Shown here: positions 1 through 8,740 of the stretch, piece after piece
How the letters are laid out: every line of letters begins with the position of its first letter
Numbering within the stretch: position 1 is the first letter of the stretch
Translations under genes and position numbers: made by a program
The notes under the pieces: model-generated
What the model saw: only the letters and a program-made list of their open reading frames with translations
Databases searched by the model: none
Told to the model about the DNA's origin: nothing
Assembly (NCBI RefSeq): GCF_009846865.1
Contig: NZ_WUWN01000006.1
Location: 62,001 to 126,000, forward strand
DNA: 64,000 nucleotides
Reading direction: 5' to 3'
DNA from: Puerhibacterium puerhi
GTDB lineage: Bacteria; Actinomycetota; Actinomycetes; Actinomycetales; Cellulomonadaceae

Positions 1-710
1 TGCTGCCGCCCAGCCGCGTCGCGGCCGGCGGCACCCGCCGCTACGACCGCACGGCGATCGTGCGGCTGCAGCGCATCCTGCTGCTGCGCGAGCTCGGGCT
101 CGGGCTCGACGCCGTGGGCCGCGTGCTCGCGGAGCAGACCGACGAGGCGCGCGCCCTGCGCGAGCACCTCGACGAGCTGCACCGCGAGCGGGACCGGATC
201 GACCGCCAGATCACGTCCGTGCGCCGCACCCTCGCGGCGCTGCAGGACGGGCTGGACGACGGACCGGACGACGCAGACAAGGAGACGATCATGGCCGCCG
301 ACATGCTGGACGGGTTCGACCACACCCGGTACAAGGAGGAGGTCGAGCAGCGCTGGGGCCGCGAGGCGTACGCCAGCGGCGACGCCTGGTGGCGCGGGCT
401 GGGCGCGGAGAGGCAGCAGGAGTTCCTGCGCGAGGTGAACGCGCTCAACGCCGACTGGCAGGCCGCCTGGCAGGACGGCGTGGACCCCGCGGAGGAGCGG
501 GCGCAGGCGCTCGCCGAGCGCCACGCGCGCTGGCTCGCCGGCGTGCCGGGCACGCCGGGGCACGCGGAGGCCCGGCCGCCGGCCGACTACGTGCTCGGCC
601 TGGCCGAGATGTACGTCGCCGACGAGCGGTTCGCCGCGAACTACGGCGGCACGGAGGGCGCGGCGTTCGTCCGCGACGCCCTGACCGCGTGGGTCGAGGC
701 CCACCGCTGA
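1..710 (+). CDS. MerR-family regulator with TipAS domain (5' partial)
   Basis: This is a transcriptional activator of the TipA type: an N-terminal MerR winged helix, a dimerisation coiled coil, and a C-terminal TipAS pocket that in relatives binds thiopeptide-like drugs covalently. The frame is open from base 3, so the start codon lies before the window. The visible part begins inside the DNA-binding domain (GGTRRYD, then LQRILLLRELGLGLDAVGRVL-like helices). A charged coiled coil follows (LREHLDELHRERDRID). From about visible residue 95 the protein resembles TipAS (DGFDHTRYKEEVEQRWG). The first part of the helix-turn-helix is missing only because of the window edge. The family call is firm; the ligand is unknown. 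Confidence 0.85.
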   Translation, partial: LPPSRVAAGGTRRYDRTAIVRLQRILLLRELGLGLDAVGRVLAEQTDEARALREHLDELHRERDRIDRQITSVRRTLAALQDGLDDGPDDADKETIMAADMLDGFDHTRYKEEVEQRWGREAYASGDAWWRGLGAERQQEFLREVNALNADWQAAWQDGVDPAEERAQALAERHARWLAGVPGTPGHAEARPPADYVLGLAEMYVADERFAANYGGTEGAAFVRDALTAWVEAHR

Positions 711-720
711 GCCCGACGGC

Positions 721-750
721 GGCCGCCACCGCGCTCCGTGGCGGCGGCCG
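721..750. terminator. GC-rich hairpin between convergent genes
   Basis: An inverted repeat lies in the 45-bp gap between the convergent ends of the MerR and RsbW-like genes. GCCGCCAC (722-729) pairs with GTGGCGGC (738-745) across an 8-nt loop. It has no U-tract, as is common in actinobacteria, and could terminate in both directions. Confidence 0.4.
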
Positions 751-755
751 CCGGC

Positions 756-1181
756 TCAGCCCTCCGGCGTGAAGCCCCGGGCGAGCCGCCACACGTTCTG
801 GTCGCCGGTGCGCTCGAACGTGAACCGGTCCACCGTGCGCTGGATCAGCGCGAGCCCGCGCCCGCTGGTCGCGGTGTCGGCGGGCAGCCCGCGGTCCAGG
901 TCGACGGGGGTGGCGGCGCCGTCGTCGATCACCTCCGCGTGCACCGCGCCGTCGTCGGCCGTGAGGTCGACGGCGACGTGGACGTGGTCGGCGGCCGGCA
1001 CGGCGTGCTGCACCACGTTGGCGACGACCTCGACCAGGGCGATCTCGAAGAGCATGCGGTCGGTGTCGGGCACGTGGGGCGCCGAGGCCCACAGCTGGGC
1101 GACGCCCTCGTGGACGGCGTCGAGGAGCTCGCCGTCGGCCGGCCCCTCGAGCCGCACGGCGGCGGGCTCGTCAGCCGGCAC
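756..1181 (-). CDS. RsbW-like anti-sigma factor / serine kinase (HATPase_c_2)
   Basis: This is a 141-aa GHKL-fold ATP-binding protein of the RsbW/SpoIIAB type. Such proteins hold a sigma factor, or another target, until a dephosphorylated STAS partner displaces it. The N-box appears as FEIALVEVVANVVQHA, the G1-type motif as VIDDGA, and the G2-type as SGRGLALIQ near the C terminus. The GTG start overlaps the end of the upstream STAS gene by 11 nt, and AGGAGG sits in the correct place within that gene, so translation is probably coupled. A kinase and its anti-anti-sigma partner in one operon is the classical partner-switch arrangement. No sigma factor gene is adjacent, so the output may be a distant sigma factor or the neighbouring polysaccharide synthase. 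Confidence 0.85.
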   Translation of the reverse strand: MPADEPAAVRLEGPADGELLDAVHEGVAQLWASAPHVPDTDRMLFEIALVEVVANVVQHAVPAADHVHVAVDLTADDGAVHAEVIDDGAATPVDLDRGLPADTATSGRGLALIQRTVDRFTFERTGDQNVWRLARGFTPEG

Positions 1182-1506
1182 GGAGGGCCTCCTCGACGCT
1201 GGCGCGGGGCTGGAGCACGCGGTCCATCGTCGTGAGCTCCAGCACCGTGGTCACCTGCGCGGTGGGCCGGGCGATGCGCAGGTCCCCGCCCGCGGTCCGG
1301 GTGGCGCGCAGGCCGCCCACCAGGGCGCCGAGGCCGGAGGAGTCCATGAACGTGGTGTCCGCGAGGTCCACGACCACCATCGGCCGGCCCCGTGAGACGG
1401 ACCGGTCGACCAGCGCCTTGAGCTCGCCCGCCGACGTCATGGTCAGCCGCCCCTGCGGGGCGATGACCGTGGCGCCGTCCTCGACGTCCTCGACCCGGAA
1501 CTCCAT
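1171..1506 (-). CDS. STAS-domain anti-sigma factor antagonist
   Basis: This is a 111-aa single-domain STAS protein of the SpoIIAA/RsbV type. The phosphorylation-site region reads DTTFMDSSGLGALVGGL at about residues 50-66, with the conserved Ser pair expected to be phosphorylated by an RsbW-like kinase and dephosphorylated by a SpoIIE-type phosphatase. Its ATG directly follows the TGA of the glycosyltransferase gene, and its ribosome-binding site (GGAGAGGAG) lies inside that gene. Coupling to a polysaccharide synthase on one side and its kinase on the other suggests that it reports on, or controls, exopolysaccharide production. Confidence 0.88.
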   Translation of the reverse strand: MEFRVEDVEDGATVIAPQGRLTMTSAGELKALVDRSVSRGRPMVVVDLADTTFMDSSGLGALVGGLRATRTAGGDLRIARPTAQVTTVLELTTMDRVLQPRASVEEALRAG

Positions 1507-3525
1507 TCAGCTCTCCTCTCCGGCGCCCTGGTACCCGCGGTACCGCAGGGCGCTGACGATGACGCTCAGCACGACGAGGTCGTAGGCGACCCACAGCAGG
1601 TTGACGGTGGTGCCCACCCAGGGCGCCAGCCCCGTCCCGGCGCGCACGACGCCGACGACGGCGGCGACCACGAGCAGCGCCATCGCGGCCAGCTGCGGAC
1701 GCACCAGCCGCCACGCGCCCCGGTTGCTGCCGCGCACCTTGGGGGTCACGGCGAAGCCCAGGGGACGGCCGAACCACACGTTTGCGGCGGCGGTGACGGT
1801 GGCGCGGATCCACACCGGGAACAGCGCCAGGCTGTACTGCTGGCCGCGCCACGTGCGCACGCCGTGCGCCGCGACGAGGAACAGCAGCTGGCTGGCGACC
1901 TGGAAGGGGACGAAGCGGGCGAAGAAGTCGACCGACCACGCGGTGACCGGCAGCACCCCGAAGCACAGGAAGATGATCGGCGCGGCGAGGTAGACCACGG
2001 CGGTGAAGCCCGACAGGTACGACCACATCGTCGCGAAGTACATGAGCCGCTGGCCGCCGCTCAGCCCGCGCAGCCGCAGCGGGTTCTGCCTGAGCATCAC
2101 CTGCAGCGTGCCCTGCGCCCAGCGCAGCCGCTGCGTGATCATCGTGCCGAGGTCCTCCGGCGCGAGCCCCAGGGCGAGCCGCTCGTGGTGGTACACCGAG
2201 CGCCACCCCTGCGCGTGCAGGTGCATGGCGGTGGCCATGTCCTCCGTGACCGACACGGTGGCGACGGGCAGGATCGGCTGCGCCTCCGCCGAGCGGTCGA
2301 CGTCGACGGCCCGCACCAGCGCCTGGACCGACTCGATGGCCCCGAGCGGCGTCCAGTCGCGCTCGGCCAGGCGGGCGAGCGCCTGCTCGTCGACGACGAC
2401 GGCGCCCAGCTCGCTGTCGCGCTCCACGGGCAGCGCGGCGATGGCCCGCAGGTCCTCCTGCATCTGCGCGGCGTCCGCCGCCACCAGCGCGGCCGATGCC
2501 GCGTCGACCTGCCGCTGGAAGGCGTACGTGACCTCGGCGACCGGCTCCCCGGCGTGCAGCCGCGCCAGGGCGTCGCGCGCCCCGTGCTCGAGGGTCTCCA
2601 GGGCCCGCGCCTGCGCCGGGTCGACGGCGCCGCGCCGGGCCTTGCCGAGCATGCGGCGCGCGGCGCTGAGCGCGTCGCGCACCGAGCGCTCCGTCTCGCG
2701 CACGTACCCCACGATCCCCAGGCGCATCAGCGCCTCGCGCCGCAGCACCGCGTTGGACCCGCAGAAGAACGCCGCGTTCCAGCCGTCCTTGCCCTGCTGG
2801 ATCGGCCCGTAGAACAGCGGCGCCTGGCTGCCGAGCGGGTCGGCGTCCGGGACGTTGGTGAAGTACTGGGGCGTCTGCACCAGCGCCACCTCGGGGTCCC
2901 GGAAGTACCCGAGCGTCCGGTCCAGGATGCTCGGGTCGGGCACCTGGTCGGCGTCCAGGACGAGCAGGAACTCCCCGTCCGTCCGGAACAGCGCGTTGTT
3001 GAGGTTGCCGGCCTTGGCGTGCCGGGGCCGGTCCTGCCAGTCGTCGGACCGCACGATGTAGCCGACCCCGGCCGCACGGACGGCCTCTGCCAGGGCAGGC
3101 CGGGCGCCGTCGTCGAGCACCCACGTGCGGTGCGGGAAGCGGATGTCGCGGGCGGCCACGGCGGTGCGCAGCACCAGGTCGACCGGCTCGTCGTAGGTGG
3201 TGATGAAGACGTCGACGGTCGCGTCCTCGGCCGGCGGGGGTGGCTCCGGCCGCCGCCGCGCGCGCCACATCGTGACGGCGAAGAGGCCGACGTCGACGAG
3301 GCTGTAGGTCTCGGCGATGACCAGCGGCACCGCGATCCACCAGGCGCTCCAGCTCACCGACTCGAGCCAGCGCCACACGACATAGTTGACGCCGAGCACC
3401 ATGGTCAGCAGCGCGACGACGCGCAGCGCCAGCAGCCGTCCGTCACGACGTGGTGCGCTCGTCGCCGCGTGCCTGCGCGTGGCCCCCATGCCGTGAAGGT
3501 AGTGGTGGCCTCGCTGACCTGCCAC
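1507..3525 (-). CDS. Membrane glycosyltransferase family 2, cellulose-synthase-like
   Basis: This is an inner-membrane processive beta-glycosyltransferase that resembles BcsA. N-terminal membrane segments are followed by a GT-A catalytic domain with VLDDGARP, the metal-binding VLDADQVPD, a TED motif in SVTEDMATAMHLHAQGW and the processivity motif ITQRLRWAQGTLQ, then four or five C-terminal membrane helices. No PilZ domain is seen at the C terminus. Between GSNAVLRREAL and the TED motif there is a helical insertion of roughly 140 residues that is not typical of BcsA. The GTG start at 3525 has GAAGGA 8 nt upstream; an in-frame ATG at 3489 is the alternative. The gene is first in an operon with the STAS and RsbW-like genes. 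The polymer made is unknown. Confidence 0.85.
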   Translation of the reverse strand: MAGQRGHHYLHGMGATRRHAATSAPRRDGRLLALRVVALLTMVLGVNYVVWRWLESVSWSAWWIAVPLVIAETYSLVDVGLFAVTMWRARRRPEPPPPAEDATVDVFITTYDEPVDLVLRTAVAARDIRFPHRTWVLDDGARPALAEAVRAAGVGYIVRSDDWQDRPRHAKAGNLNNALFRTDGEFLLVLDADQVPDPSILDRTLGYFRDPEVALVQTPQYFTNVPDADPLGSQAPLFYGPIQQGKDGWNAAFFCGSNAVLRREALMRLGIVGYVRETERSVRDALSAARRMLGKARRGAVDPAQARALETLEHGARDALARLHAGEPVAEVTYAFQRQVDAASAALVAADAAQMQEDLRAIAALPVERDSELGAVVVDEQALARLAERDWTPLGAIESVQALVRAVDVDRSAEAQPILPVATVSVTEDMATAMHLHAQGWRSVYHHERLALGLAPEDLGTMITQRLRWAQGTLQVMLRQNPLRLRGLSGGQRLMYFATMWSYLSGFTAVVYLAAPIIFLCFGVLPVTAWSVDFFARFVPFQVASQLLFLVAAHGVRTWRGQQYSLALFPVWIRATVTAAANVWFGRPLGFAVTPKVRGSNRGAWRLVRPQLAAMALLVVAAVVGVVRAGTGLAPWVGTTVNLLWVAYDLVVLSVIVSALRYRGYQGAGEES

Positions 3526-3599
3526 AAGACGCGTCCTTCGGGCTGTGGGGTTCCCGCGCAGCCCCTAGGCTGCCGGTGCGGACGGGGAGCGGGGGTGCG
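3526..3599. promoter_or_regulatory. Divergent promoter region, glycosyltransferase / phosphatase
   Basis: This 74-bp gap separates two divergent transcription units that belong to one signalling theme. GAAGGA near 3534-3539 (read on the minus strand) serves the glycosyltransferase, and GGGGAG near 3583-3588 serves the phosphatase. I could not assign a clear -35/-10 pair. Confidence 0.35.
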
Positions 3600-5711
3600 G
3601 TGGCAGGGGGCGCAGAGCGGCGACGGGCGCCGTCCCGGGGCGGCGTGCCGCGCAGGGGCGACGTGGCGCTCCTGGCCGCCTTCGCGGCCGCGTACGTGGT
3701 GGCCGCCGTCCTGGGTCGGCTCACGGTACTGCCCGACTCGAGCGTCAGCCTGGTGTGGCCGGCGGCCGGCGTTGGGGTGCTGTGGCTGCTCACCCGCGCC
3801 CGGCGGCCCTGGCCCTGGCTCGACGTCGTGGTCCTGTTCGGCGCCACGGGCGCCGTGGTCGCCGCCACGGGCGCCAGCCTCGAGCGAGCCGCGGTGGGCG
3901 CGTTCGCGACCGTCGTCGAGACCGTGGTCACGTGCGCCGTGATGGCCCGCGGCTGCCGCCGGGTCTGGGCGGGCCGGGGGACGCGGGCCCTCTCGCACGG
4001 CGAGCTGTGGTGGTTCCTCGCGGCCGTGGCGGCCGGTGTGGTGACCTCCGCGCCCGTCACCGGCCTCGCCGTCTGGCTGGACTCGGGGTTCTGGTCCTGG
4101 GAGGTGCTGCTGCTGTGGTGCGCGCGCAACGGTGAAGCCGTGCTGGTGGTGTGCACCATGGGCCTCGTCGTCGGCGCGTGGCTGCGCCGGGCTCGGACGG
4201 GGCTGCCGATACCGGGCCAGGTCCGCCGGGCGCGGCCGGCCGAGTGGGTGTCCGTCCTGGTGCTGACGCCCGCGGTCTACGCCGCCTGGTTCGCGACGCT
4301 CGGCGAGGTCGCGCTCGTCTTCCCGCTCATCGTGCTGACGGTGTGGGCGGGCATGCGGCTGCCGTCGCCGGTCGTCATCGTGCACAGCACGGTGGTGAGT
4401 GTCGTCGTCCTGGCGCTCACCGCTCACGGGGTCGGCCCGTTCGTCACCCTGCAGTCGCCCACCTCGCAGGTCGCCGTGGCCCAGCTGTACGTGGGGCTCG
4501 CGTGCGTGCTCGGCCTCGCGCTGGCGCTGGCCGCCGAGGACCGCGACCGGCTGGTGCGCGACCTGGCCGCGACGCGCGACGAGGCCCAGGCGCAGGCGAC
4601 GCTGCTGACCACGATCGTCGACACGATGGCGGAGGGCGTGCGCGTGGTCGACGCGGCCGGCCGGCTGGTGGTGCGCAACCCGGCGGCCACGCGGCTGCTC
4701 CTCGGCGGGGCCGCGGCCGGTCCGGCCGTCGACGGCGAGGACGGGGACGACCTCGCGGGGCTGCGGCGGCTCGACGGCTCGGACCTGCCGCCCGAGGAGG
4801 TCCCGTACCGGCGGGCGCTCGCCGGCGAGCTGGTCCGGGAGACGGACCTGCTGGTCCGCCCGCCCGGCGCCTCGGCGTCCCGCATCGTCACGTTCACCAC
4901 GGCCCGCCTGCCCGCCGCCCGCGGCGGCGGGGTGGTGACCGTGATGCGCGACGTGACCGCCGAGCGCCAGGAGCTGAGCCGCGCCGCGGCGATGCAGGCC
5001 AGCCTCCTGCCGGCCCGGGCTCCGGTGGTGCCCGGCTACGAGCTGGCCGCGCGCTTCGTGCCCGCCCGCTCCGTCGGCGGCGACTTCTACGACTGGCAGG
5101 CCGACGAGCCCGGTCTCGTGCTGACCCTCGCCGACGTCATGGGCAAGGGCCCCGCGGCGGCGATCCTCGCGGCCTCGACGCGCGCGACGCTGCAGGCCCA
5201 CGCGCAGGGCGCCGACGTCGCCGCCACCCTGGCCGCGACCGAGGACGCGATGGCGGATGACCTCGCCAACGCCGCCGCCTTCGTCACCGCCTTCCGCGCC
5301 CACCTGGACCCGTCCAGCGGGCTCGTCACCTACGCCGACGCCGGGCACGGCCTGAGCTTTCTCGTGCGGGCGGACGGGTCGCACGAGCACCTGCGTGCCC
5401 TGGGACCCCCGCTCGGCGTGGGGTTCGGGGCGCCGCGCGAGGCGGCGACCGTGCGCATGGCACCGGGCGACGTGCTGCTGGTCTTCTCCGACGGCGTGCT
5501 CGACGCCGCCGGCGGCTCGCTGCTCGACCTGAGGCGGCACGAGCCGGCCCTGCGCCGCGCCGGCTCGGCGCGCGAGGCGGCGGACGCCGTCGTCGCGCTC
5601 GCCGCGGCGGCCGGTCCGCAGGAGGACGACCTGACGGTGCTCGCCGTGCGACGCGAGCCTGGCCGCGGCATGGCGCCGCCGTCACCACCGACGGACCCGA
5701 CGAAGGAGTGA
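3600..5711 (+). CDS. MASE1-PAS-SpoIIE (PP2C) membrane serine phosphatase
   Basis: This predicted RsbU-type sensor phosphatase has 703 aa. Roughly residues 20-290 hold about eight membrane helices of the MASE1 sensor type (LLAAFAAAYVVAAVLGRL, SLVWPAAGVGVLWLL). A PAS-like module follows at about 310-430 (LLTTIVDTMAEGVRVVDAAG). The C-terminal SpoIIE/PP2C domain carries the metal ligands in SVGGDFYDW, LADVMGKGPAAA, YADAGHG and FSDGV. I chose the GTG at 3600 because GGGGAG precedes it and the longer frame (from 3450) runs into the divergent gene. The natural substrate would be the phosphorylated STAS protein encoded by the opposite operon. The signal is unknown; MASE1 is often linked to small molecules or redox state. 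Confidence 0.88.
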   Translation: MAGGAERRRAPSRGGVPRRGDVALLAAFAAAYVVAAVLGRLTVLPDSSVSLVWPAAGVGVLWLLTRARRPWPWLDVVVLFGATGAVVAATGASLERAAVGAFATVVETVVTCAVMARGCRRVWAGRGTRALSHGELWWFLAAVAAGVVTSAPVTGLAVWLDSGFWSWEVLLLWCARNGEAVLVVCTMGLVVGAWLRRARTGLPIPGQVRRARPAEWVSVLVLTPAVYAAWFATLGEVALVFPLIVLTVWAGMRLPSPVVIVHSTVVSVVVLALTAHGVGPFVTLQSPTSQVAVAQLYVGLACVLGLALALAAEDRDRLVRDLAATRDEAQAQATLLTTIVDTMAEGVRVVDAAGRLVVRNPAATRLLLGGAAAGPAVDGEDGDDLAGLRRLDGSDLPPEEVPYRRALAGELVRETDLLVRPPGASASRIVTFTTARLPAARGGGVVTVMRDVTAERQELSRAAAMQASLLPARAPVVPGYELAARFVPARSVGGDFYDWQADEPGLVLTLADVMGKGPAAAILAASTRATLQAHAQGADVAATLAATEDAMADDLANAAAFVTAFRAHLDPSSGLVTYADAGHGLSFLVRADGSHEHLRALGPPLGVGFGAPREAATVRMAPGDVLLVFSDGVLDAAGGSLLDLRRHEPALRRAGSAREAADAVVALAAAAGPQEDDLTVLAVRREPGRGMAPPSPPTDPTKE

Positions 5712-5843
5712 CGTGCCACCGGCACGGGCGACGGCGCCTGCGCCCGAGCGGCGTGCGGCACGTCACCCGCCCGGCGGTGCCGGCCCGGGCGCGCGGCGCG
5801 AGAGAGTAGGGGGTCGCGCCCGCCGCCCGCCCGAGAGGACCCC

Positions 5844-6881
5844 GTGACCGCGCTCCGCACCACCCGCTCCGCCCCGTCCGCCCGCACCACCGCGCCCGCC
5901 CGCACCACCGCGTCGGCGCGCCGGTCGGCCGCCCGCCTGCTCGGCGCCGGCGTCGCCGCGCTGCTCGCGCTGGGCGGGTGCGCCGTCGAGACGTCGGCCG
6001 GCTCCGCGGTCGAGGTGCCGTCGGAGGTCGGCGGCACCACGCTGCCGAGCGCGCCGTCCGGCACGACGGCGACCGGCTCCCCGTCGGCGACCGGCTCCCC
6101 GTCCGCCGACGCGGGCACGGCGCTCGCGGCGGTCGAGCAGCTCACCGTCAAGGGCCGCGCCCCGAAGACCGGCTACGACCGCGCCAACTTCGGCCCCGCG
6201 TGGGCCGACGTCGACCACAACGGCTGCGACACCCGCAACGACATCCTGCGCCGCGACATGCTGGACGTCACCGCCAAGGCCGGCACGCACGACTGCGTCA
6301 TCCTCACCGGCACGTTCCACGACCCGTACTCGGGCGAGACCATCGCCTTCGAGCGCGGGCAGGACACCAGCGCGATGGTGCAGATCGACCACGTCGTCGC
6401 GCTGTCGGACGCCTGGCAGAAGGGCGCCCAGCGGTGGGACGCCGCCACGCGGGAGGCGTTCGCCAACGACCCGCTCAACCTCCTGGCGTCCAAGGGCTCG
6501 GTGAACCAGTCCAAGGGCGACGGCGACACCGCGACGTGGCTGCCGCCGAACCGGGCGTTCCGCTGCGAGTACGTGGCGCGGCAGGTGGCCGTGAAGCGGC
6601 TGTACGGGCTGTGGGTCACCCAGGCGGAGCAGGACGCGATGGTCACGGTGCTGTCCGGCTGCCCGGACGAGCCGCTGCCGGCCGGCGGCCTGGCCCCCCG
6701 CGCGGCGTCGTCGGGCACGGCGGGCTCGTCGCCGAGCACGCCGCCCGCGGAGCAGCCGGCCGACGTGTCGTTCGCGAGCTGCTCGGAGGCCCGCGCCGCC
6801 GGCGCCGCGCCGCTGTACCGCGGTGAGCCCGGCTACCGCGAGGCGATGGACGGCGACGGCGACGGCGTCGCCTGCGAGTAG
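5844..6881 (+). CDS. Secreted HNH nuclease lipoprotein with excalibur domain
   Basis: This 345-aa extracytoplasmic protein has a Ser/Thr/Ala-rich N terminus, a hydrophobic stretch and the lipobox LALGGC at about residue 47, so it should be lipid-anchored outside the membrane. A DUF1524/GmrSD-C-like HNH nuclease region follows, with the Asp-His pair in VQIDHVVALSDAW and the downstream Asn-rich motif NDPLNLLASKGSVNQSKGD. The C terminus is an excalibur calcium-binding motif with DGDGDGVACE. Low-complexity linkers join the parts. GAGAGGA precedes the GTG start. Likely roles are extracellular DNA turnover or competition. It ends 5 bp from the convergent GntR gene. Confidence 0.85.
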   Translation: MTALRTTRSAPSARTTAPARTTASARRSAARLLGAGVAALLALGGCAVETSAGSAVEVPSEVGGTTLPSAPSGTTATGSPSATGSPSADAGTALAAVEQLTVKGRAPKTGYDRANFGPAWADVDHNGCDTRNDILRRDMLDVTAKAGTHDCVILTGTFHDPYSGETIAFERGQDTSAMVQIDHVVALSDAWQKGAQRWDAATREAFANDPLNLLASKGSVNQSKGDGDTATWLPPNRAFRCEYVARQVAVKRLYGLWVTQAEQDAMVTVLSGCPDEPLPAGGLAPRAASSGTAGSSPSTPPAEQPADVSFASCSEARAAGAAPLYRGEPGYREAMDGDGDGVACE

Positions 6882-6886
6882 GGCCG

Positions 6887-7609
6887 TCAGGCCTGGTCGA
6901 CGGAGCGGTCCCGCACGGCGTCGAGATGGGCGCGCATCGCGGCGGCCGCCGCGTCGCCGTCGCCCGTCTCGAGGGCGGCGAGGACGGCGCCGTGCTCGGC
7001 CACCGCCAGCTCGGTGTCCTCCGGCCCGCGCTCGACGTTCTGCCGCATCCGCTGCACCGAGGCCCGCAGCCCCACCACCATGCTGCGCACGTAGCGGTTG
7101 CCGCAGTGGTCGAGGATCGTCTGGTGGAAGGCCCAGTCGGCGCGGAAGTACGGCATGAGCGGCGCCGGCAGCCCGTTGCGGTCGCGCGTGGTGCCGTCCC
7201 AGCCGCGCACGGCCACGGCCGCCTCCTCGTGGGCCCGCTGCGCGGCCCGGAGCCCGGGGAGCAGCCCCGGGTCTCGTAGCTGCGCCGCCAGCGCCGCCGC
7301 CGCGGGCTCCACGATCAGCCGGGCGTCGGCGAGCTCGGCCGCCTGCTCGGCGCTGATTGGCGGCGCCACCTGGTAGCCGCGGTGGGCGGTGCGCCGCACG
7401 AGGTCGGTGGCCTCCAGCTCGACGAGCGCCTCGCGCACCGGCGTGGGTGAGACCCCGAGGGCGCGCGCGAGCTGGTCGATGCTCAGGGAGGCGCCGGCCT
7501 CGAGGCGCCCGTCCAGCAGCATCGCCAGCAGCGCGTCGTGCACGTCGTCCCGCATGGCCCGGCGCGCCACGCGCACCGGGGGCTCGCCGAGCCGGTCGTC
7601 CGTCGTCAT
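6887..7609 (-). CDS. GntR-family regulator, FadR subfamily
   Basis: This is a 240-aa one-component regulator. The N-terminal winged helix (about residues 18-80) includes LSIDQLARALGVSPTPVREAL. The C-terminal all-helical FCD ligand domain contains DARLIVEPAAAALA and FHQTILDHCGNRYV, whose Asp/His residues usually bind a metal and a carboxylate. The ATG overlaps the stop of the SorC-type gene in an ATGA, so the two regulators form one operon. They lie opposite a catabolic operon for what is probably a hydroxy acid or sugar acid, which is their likely target. The effector is unknown. Confidence 0.88.
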   Translation of the reverse strand: MTTDDRLGEPPVRVARRAMRDDVHDALLAMLLDGRLEAGASLSIDQLARALGVSPTPVREALVELEATDLVRRTAHRGYQVAPPISAEQAAELADARLIVEPAAAALAAQLRDPGLLPGLRAAQRAHEEAAVAVRGWDGTTRDRNGLPAPLMPYFRADWAFHQTILDHCGNRYVRSMVVGLRASVQRMRQNVERGPEDTELAVAEHGAVLAALETGDGDAAAAAMRAHLDAVRDRSVDQA

Positions 7610-8616
7610 CGTGCGTCCTCCTCCGCCAGCTGCGACGCCGTGGCGTCGTCGAGCACCAGGTCCGTCGCCGCGGCCGCGCGCAGCGCCGCCAGCGTCGCGG
7701 TGGCCTTGTCCGGGCCCGCCACCACGAGCAGCCGCGTCGGGACCGCCCGCACCTCGTCCACGGGCATGCCGGTCGCCCGGCCGTTGAGCGCGACGTCGGC
7801 AGCGGTGCCGTCCGCGCGCAGGAACACCCCGCCGAGGTCGCCGACGACGCCGCGGTGGCGCAGCTCCGCCACCTCCCGGGGGTCGAGGTAGTCGGGCCGG
7901 TACAGCCGGCCCGGGTCGTCGGCGTCGATCGCGCCCACCGAGGCCACCATGACGTCGGCGCCGGCCCGCAGCTCCAGGAGGCGCCGGACCGACCGCTCGC
8001 GCCACATGGCCGCGCGCGTGGCGGCGGAGTCGAAGAAGGCCGGCACGGGGAAGGGGTGGTCCGTCGCGGCGAAGGCGTGCGCGAACCGCTCGAGCAGCCG
8101 CCCGGCGTAGTGGATGCCGGTGGTGGCGGAGCTGCCGGACCCGTTGAGCTGGACCACGCGCGTCCCGCGCGTGGGGCTGCGGGTGAGGTGGCGCGCCACC
8201 GCGTCGACCGTCCGGCCCCAGGCCACCGCCACCGTCGTGTCGGGGGCCACCATCGCCGTGAGCCGCTCCGCGGCGCGCTCCGCGACGCGCTCGAGCCGCC
8301 CGGCCGCGGTCGGTGCCGCGGAGCAGTCGACGACGGTGGTGCGGACCCCGAACCGGTCCTCGATCGCCGCGGCGAGCGCCGCGGTCGGGTCGGGCGTGCC
8401 GTGCAGGACGAACTCGACCAGGCCGCGCCGGCGCGCCTTGGCGAGCTCGCGCGAGACGGTCGAGCGCGACAGGTGGAGCCGGGCGGCGATCTCCTCGATC
8501 TTCAGCCCGCCGGGGTAGTAGAGGCGGGCGACGTCGATCGTCCGCTCGTCGTCCTCGGGCACGCGCGCCGCCGCGCGGGACCGCCGCAGGGTGCCCATCG
8601 ATGGTTCAGCCGACAT
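7606..8616 (-). CDS. SorC/DeoR-type sugar-binding transcriptional regulator
   Basis: This is a 336-aa member of the SorC family: an N-terminal helix-turn-helix at about residues 25-75 (KIEEIAARLHLSRSTVSREL) and a C-terminal NagB/RpiA-like sugar-phosphate-binding domain (VAVAWGRTVDAVARHL, VVQLNGSG, DVMVASVGAID, VVGDLGGVFL, plus a C-terminal PDKATATLAAL). GAAGGAGAG precedes the ATG. The gene is divergent from the SDR/MFS/dehydrogenase operon, and an AT-rich palindrome lies between them. A sugar or sugar-acid phosphate is the expected inducer. Confidence 0.88.
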   Translation of the reverse strand: MSAEPSMGTLRRSRAAARVPEDDERTIDVARLYYPGGLKIEEIAARLHLSRSTVSRELAKARRRGLVEFVLHGTPDPTAALAAAIEDRFGVRTTVVDCSAAPTAAGRLERVAERAAERLTAMVAPDTTVAVAWGRTVDAVARHLTRSPTRGTRVVQLNGSGSSATTGIHYAGRLLERFAHAFAATDHPFPVPAFFDSAATRAAMWRERSVRRLLELRAGADVMVASVGAIDADDPGRLYRPDYLDPREVAELRHRGVVGDLGGVFLRADGTAADVALNGRATGMPVDEVRAVPTRLLVVAGPDKATATLAALRAAAATDLVLDDATASQLAEEDAR

Positions 8617-8740
8617 GCGCTCTCCTTCGAGCCGGATCCACTGCCGCCGCGAGGCGATTTCCCATCGCCCCCGGCCCGGGCCGCGGCGACCCGCCGGAGG
8701 TCGAGCAGGATTCCCGCCCGAGCGCCGGGGGCCGCGCTGC

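Noticed and set aside
3405-5540. A 711-codon minus-strand frame opposite the MASE1 phosphatase
   Set aside because: The plus strand carries clear MASE1 and PP2C motifs; the antisense product is compositional noise.
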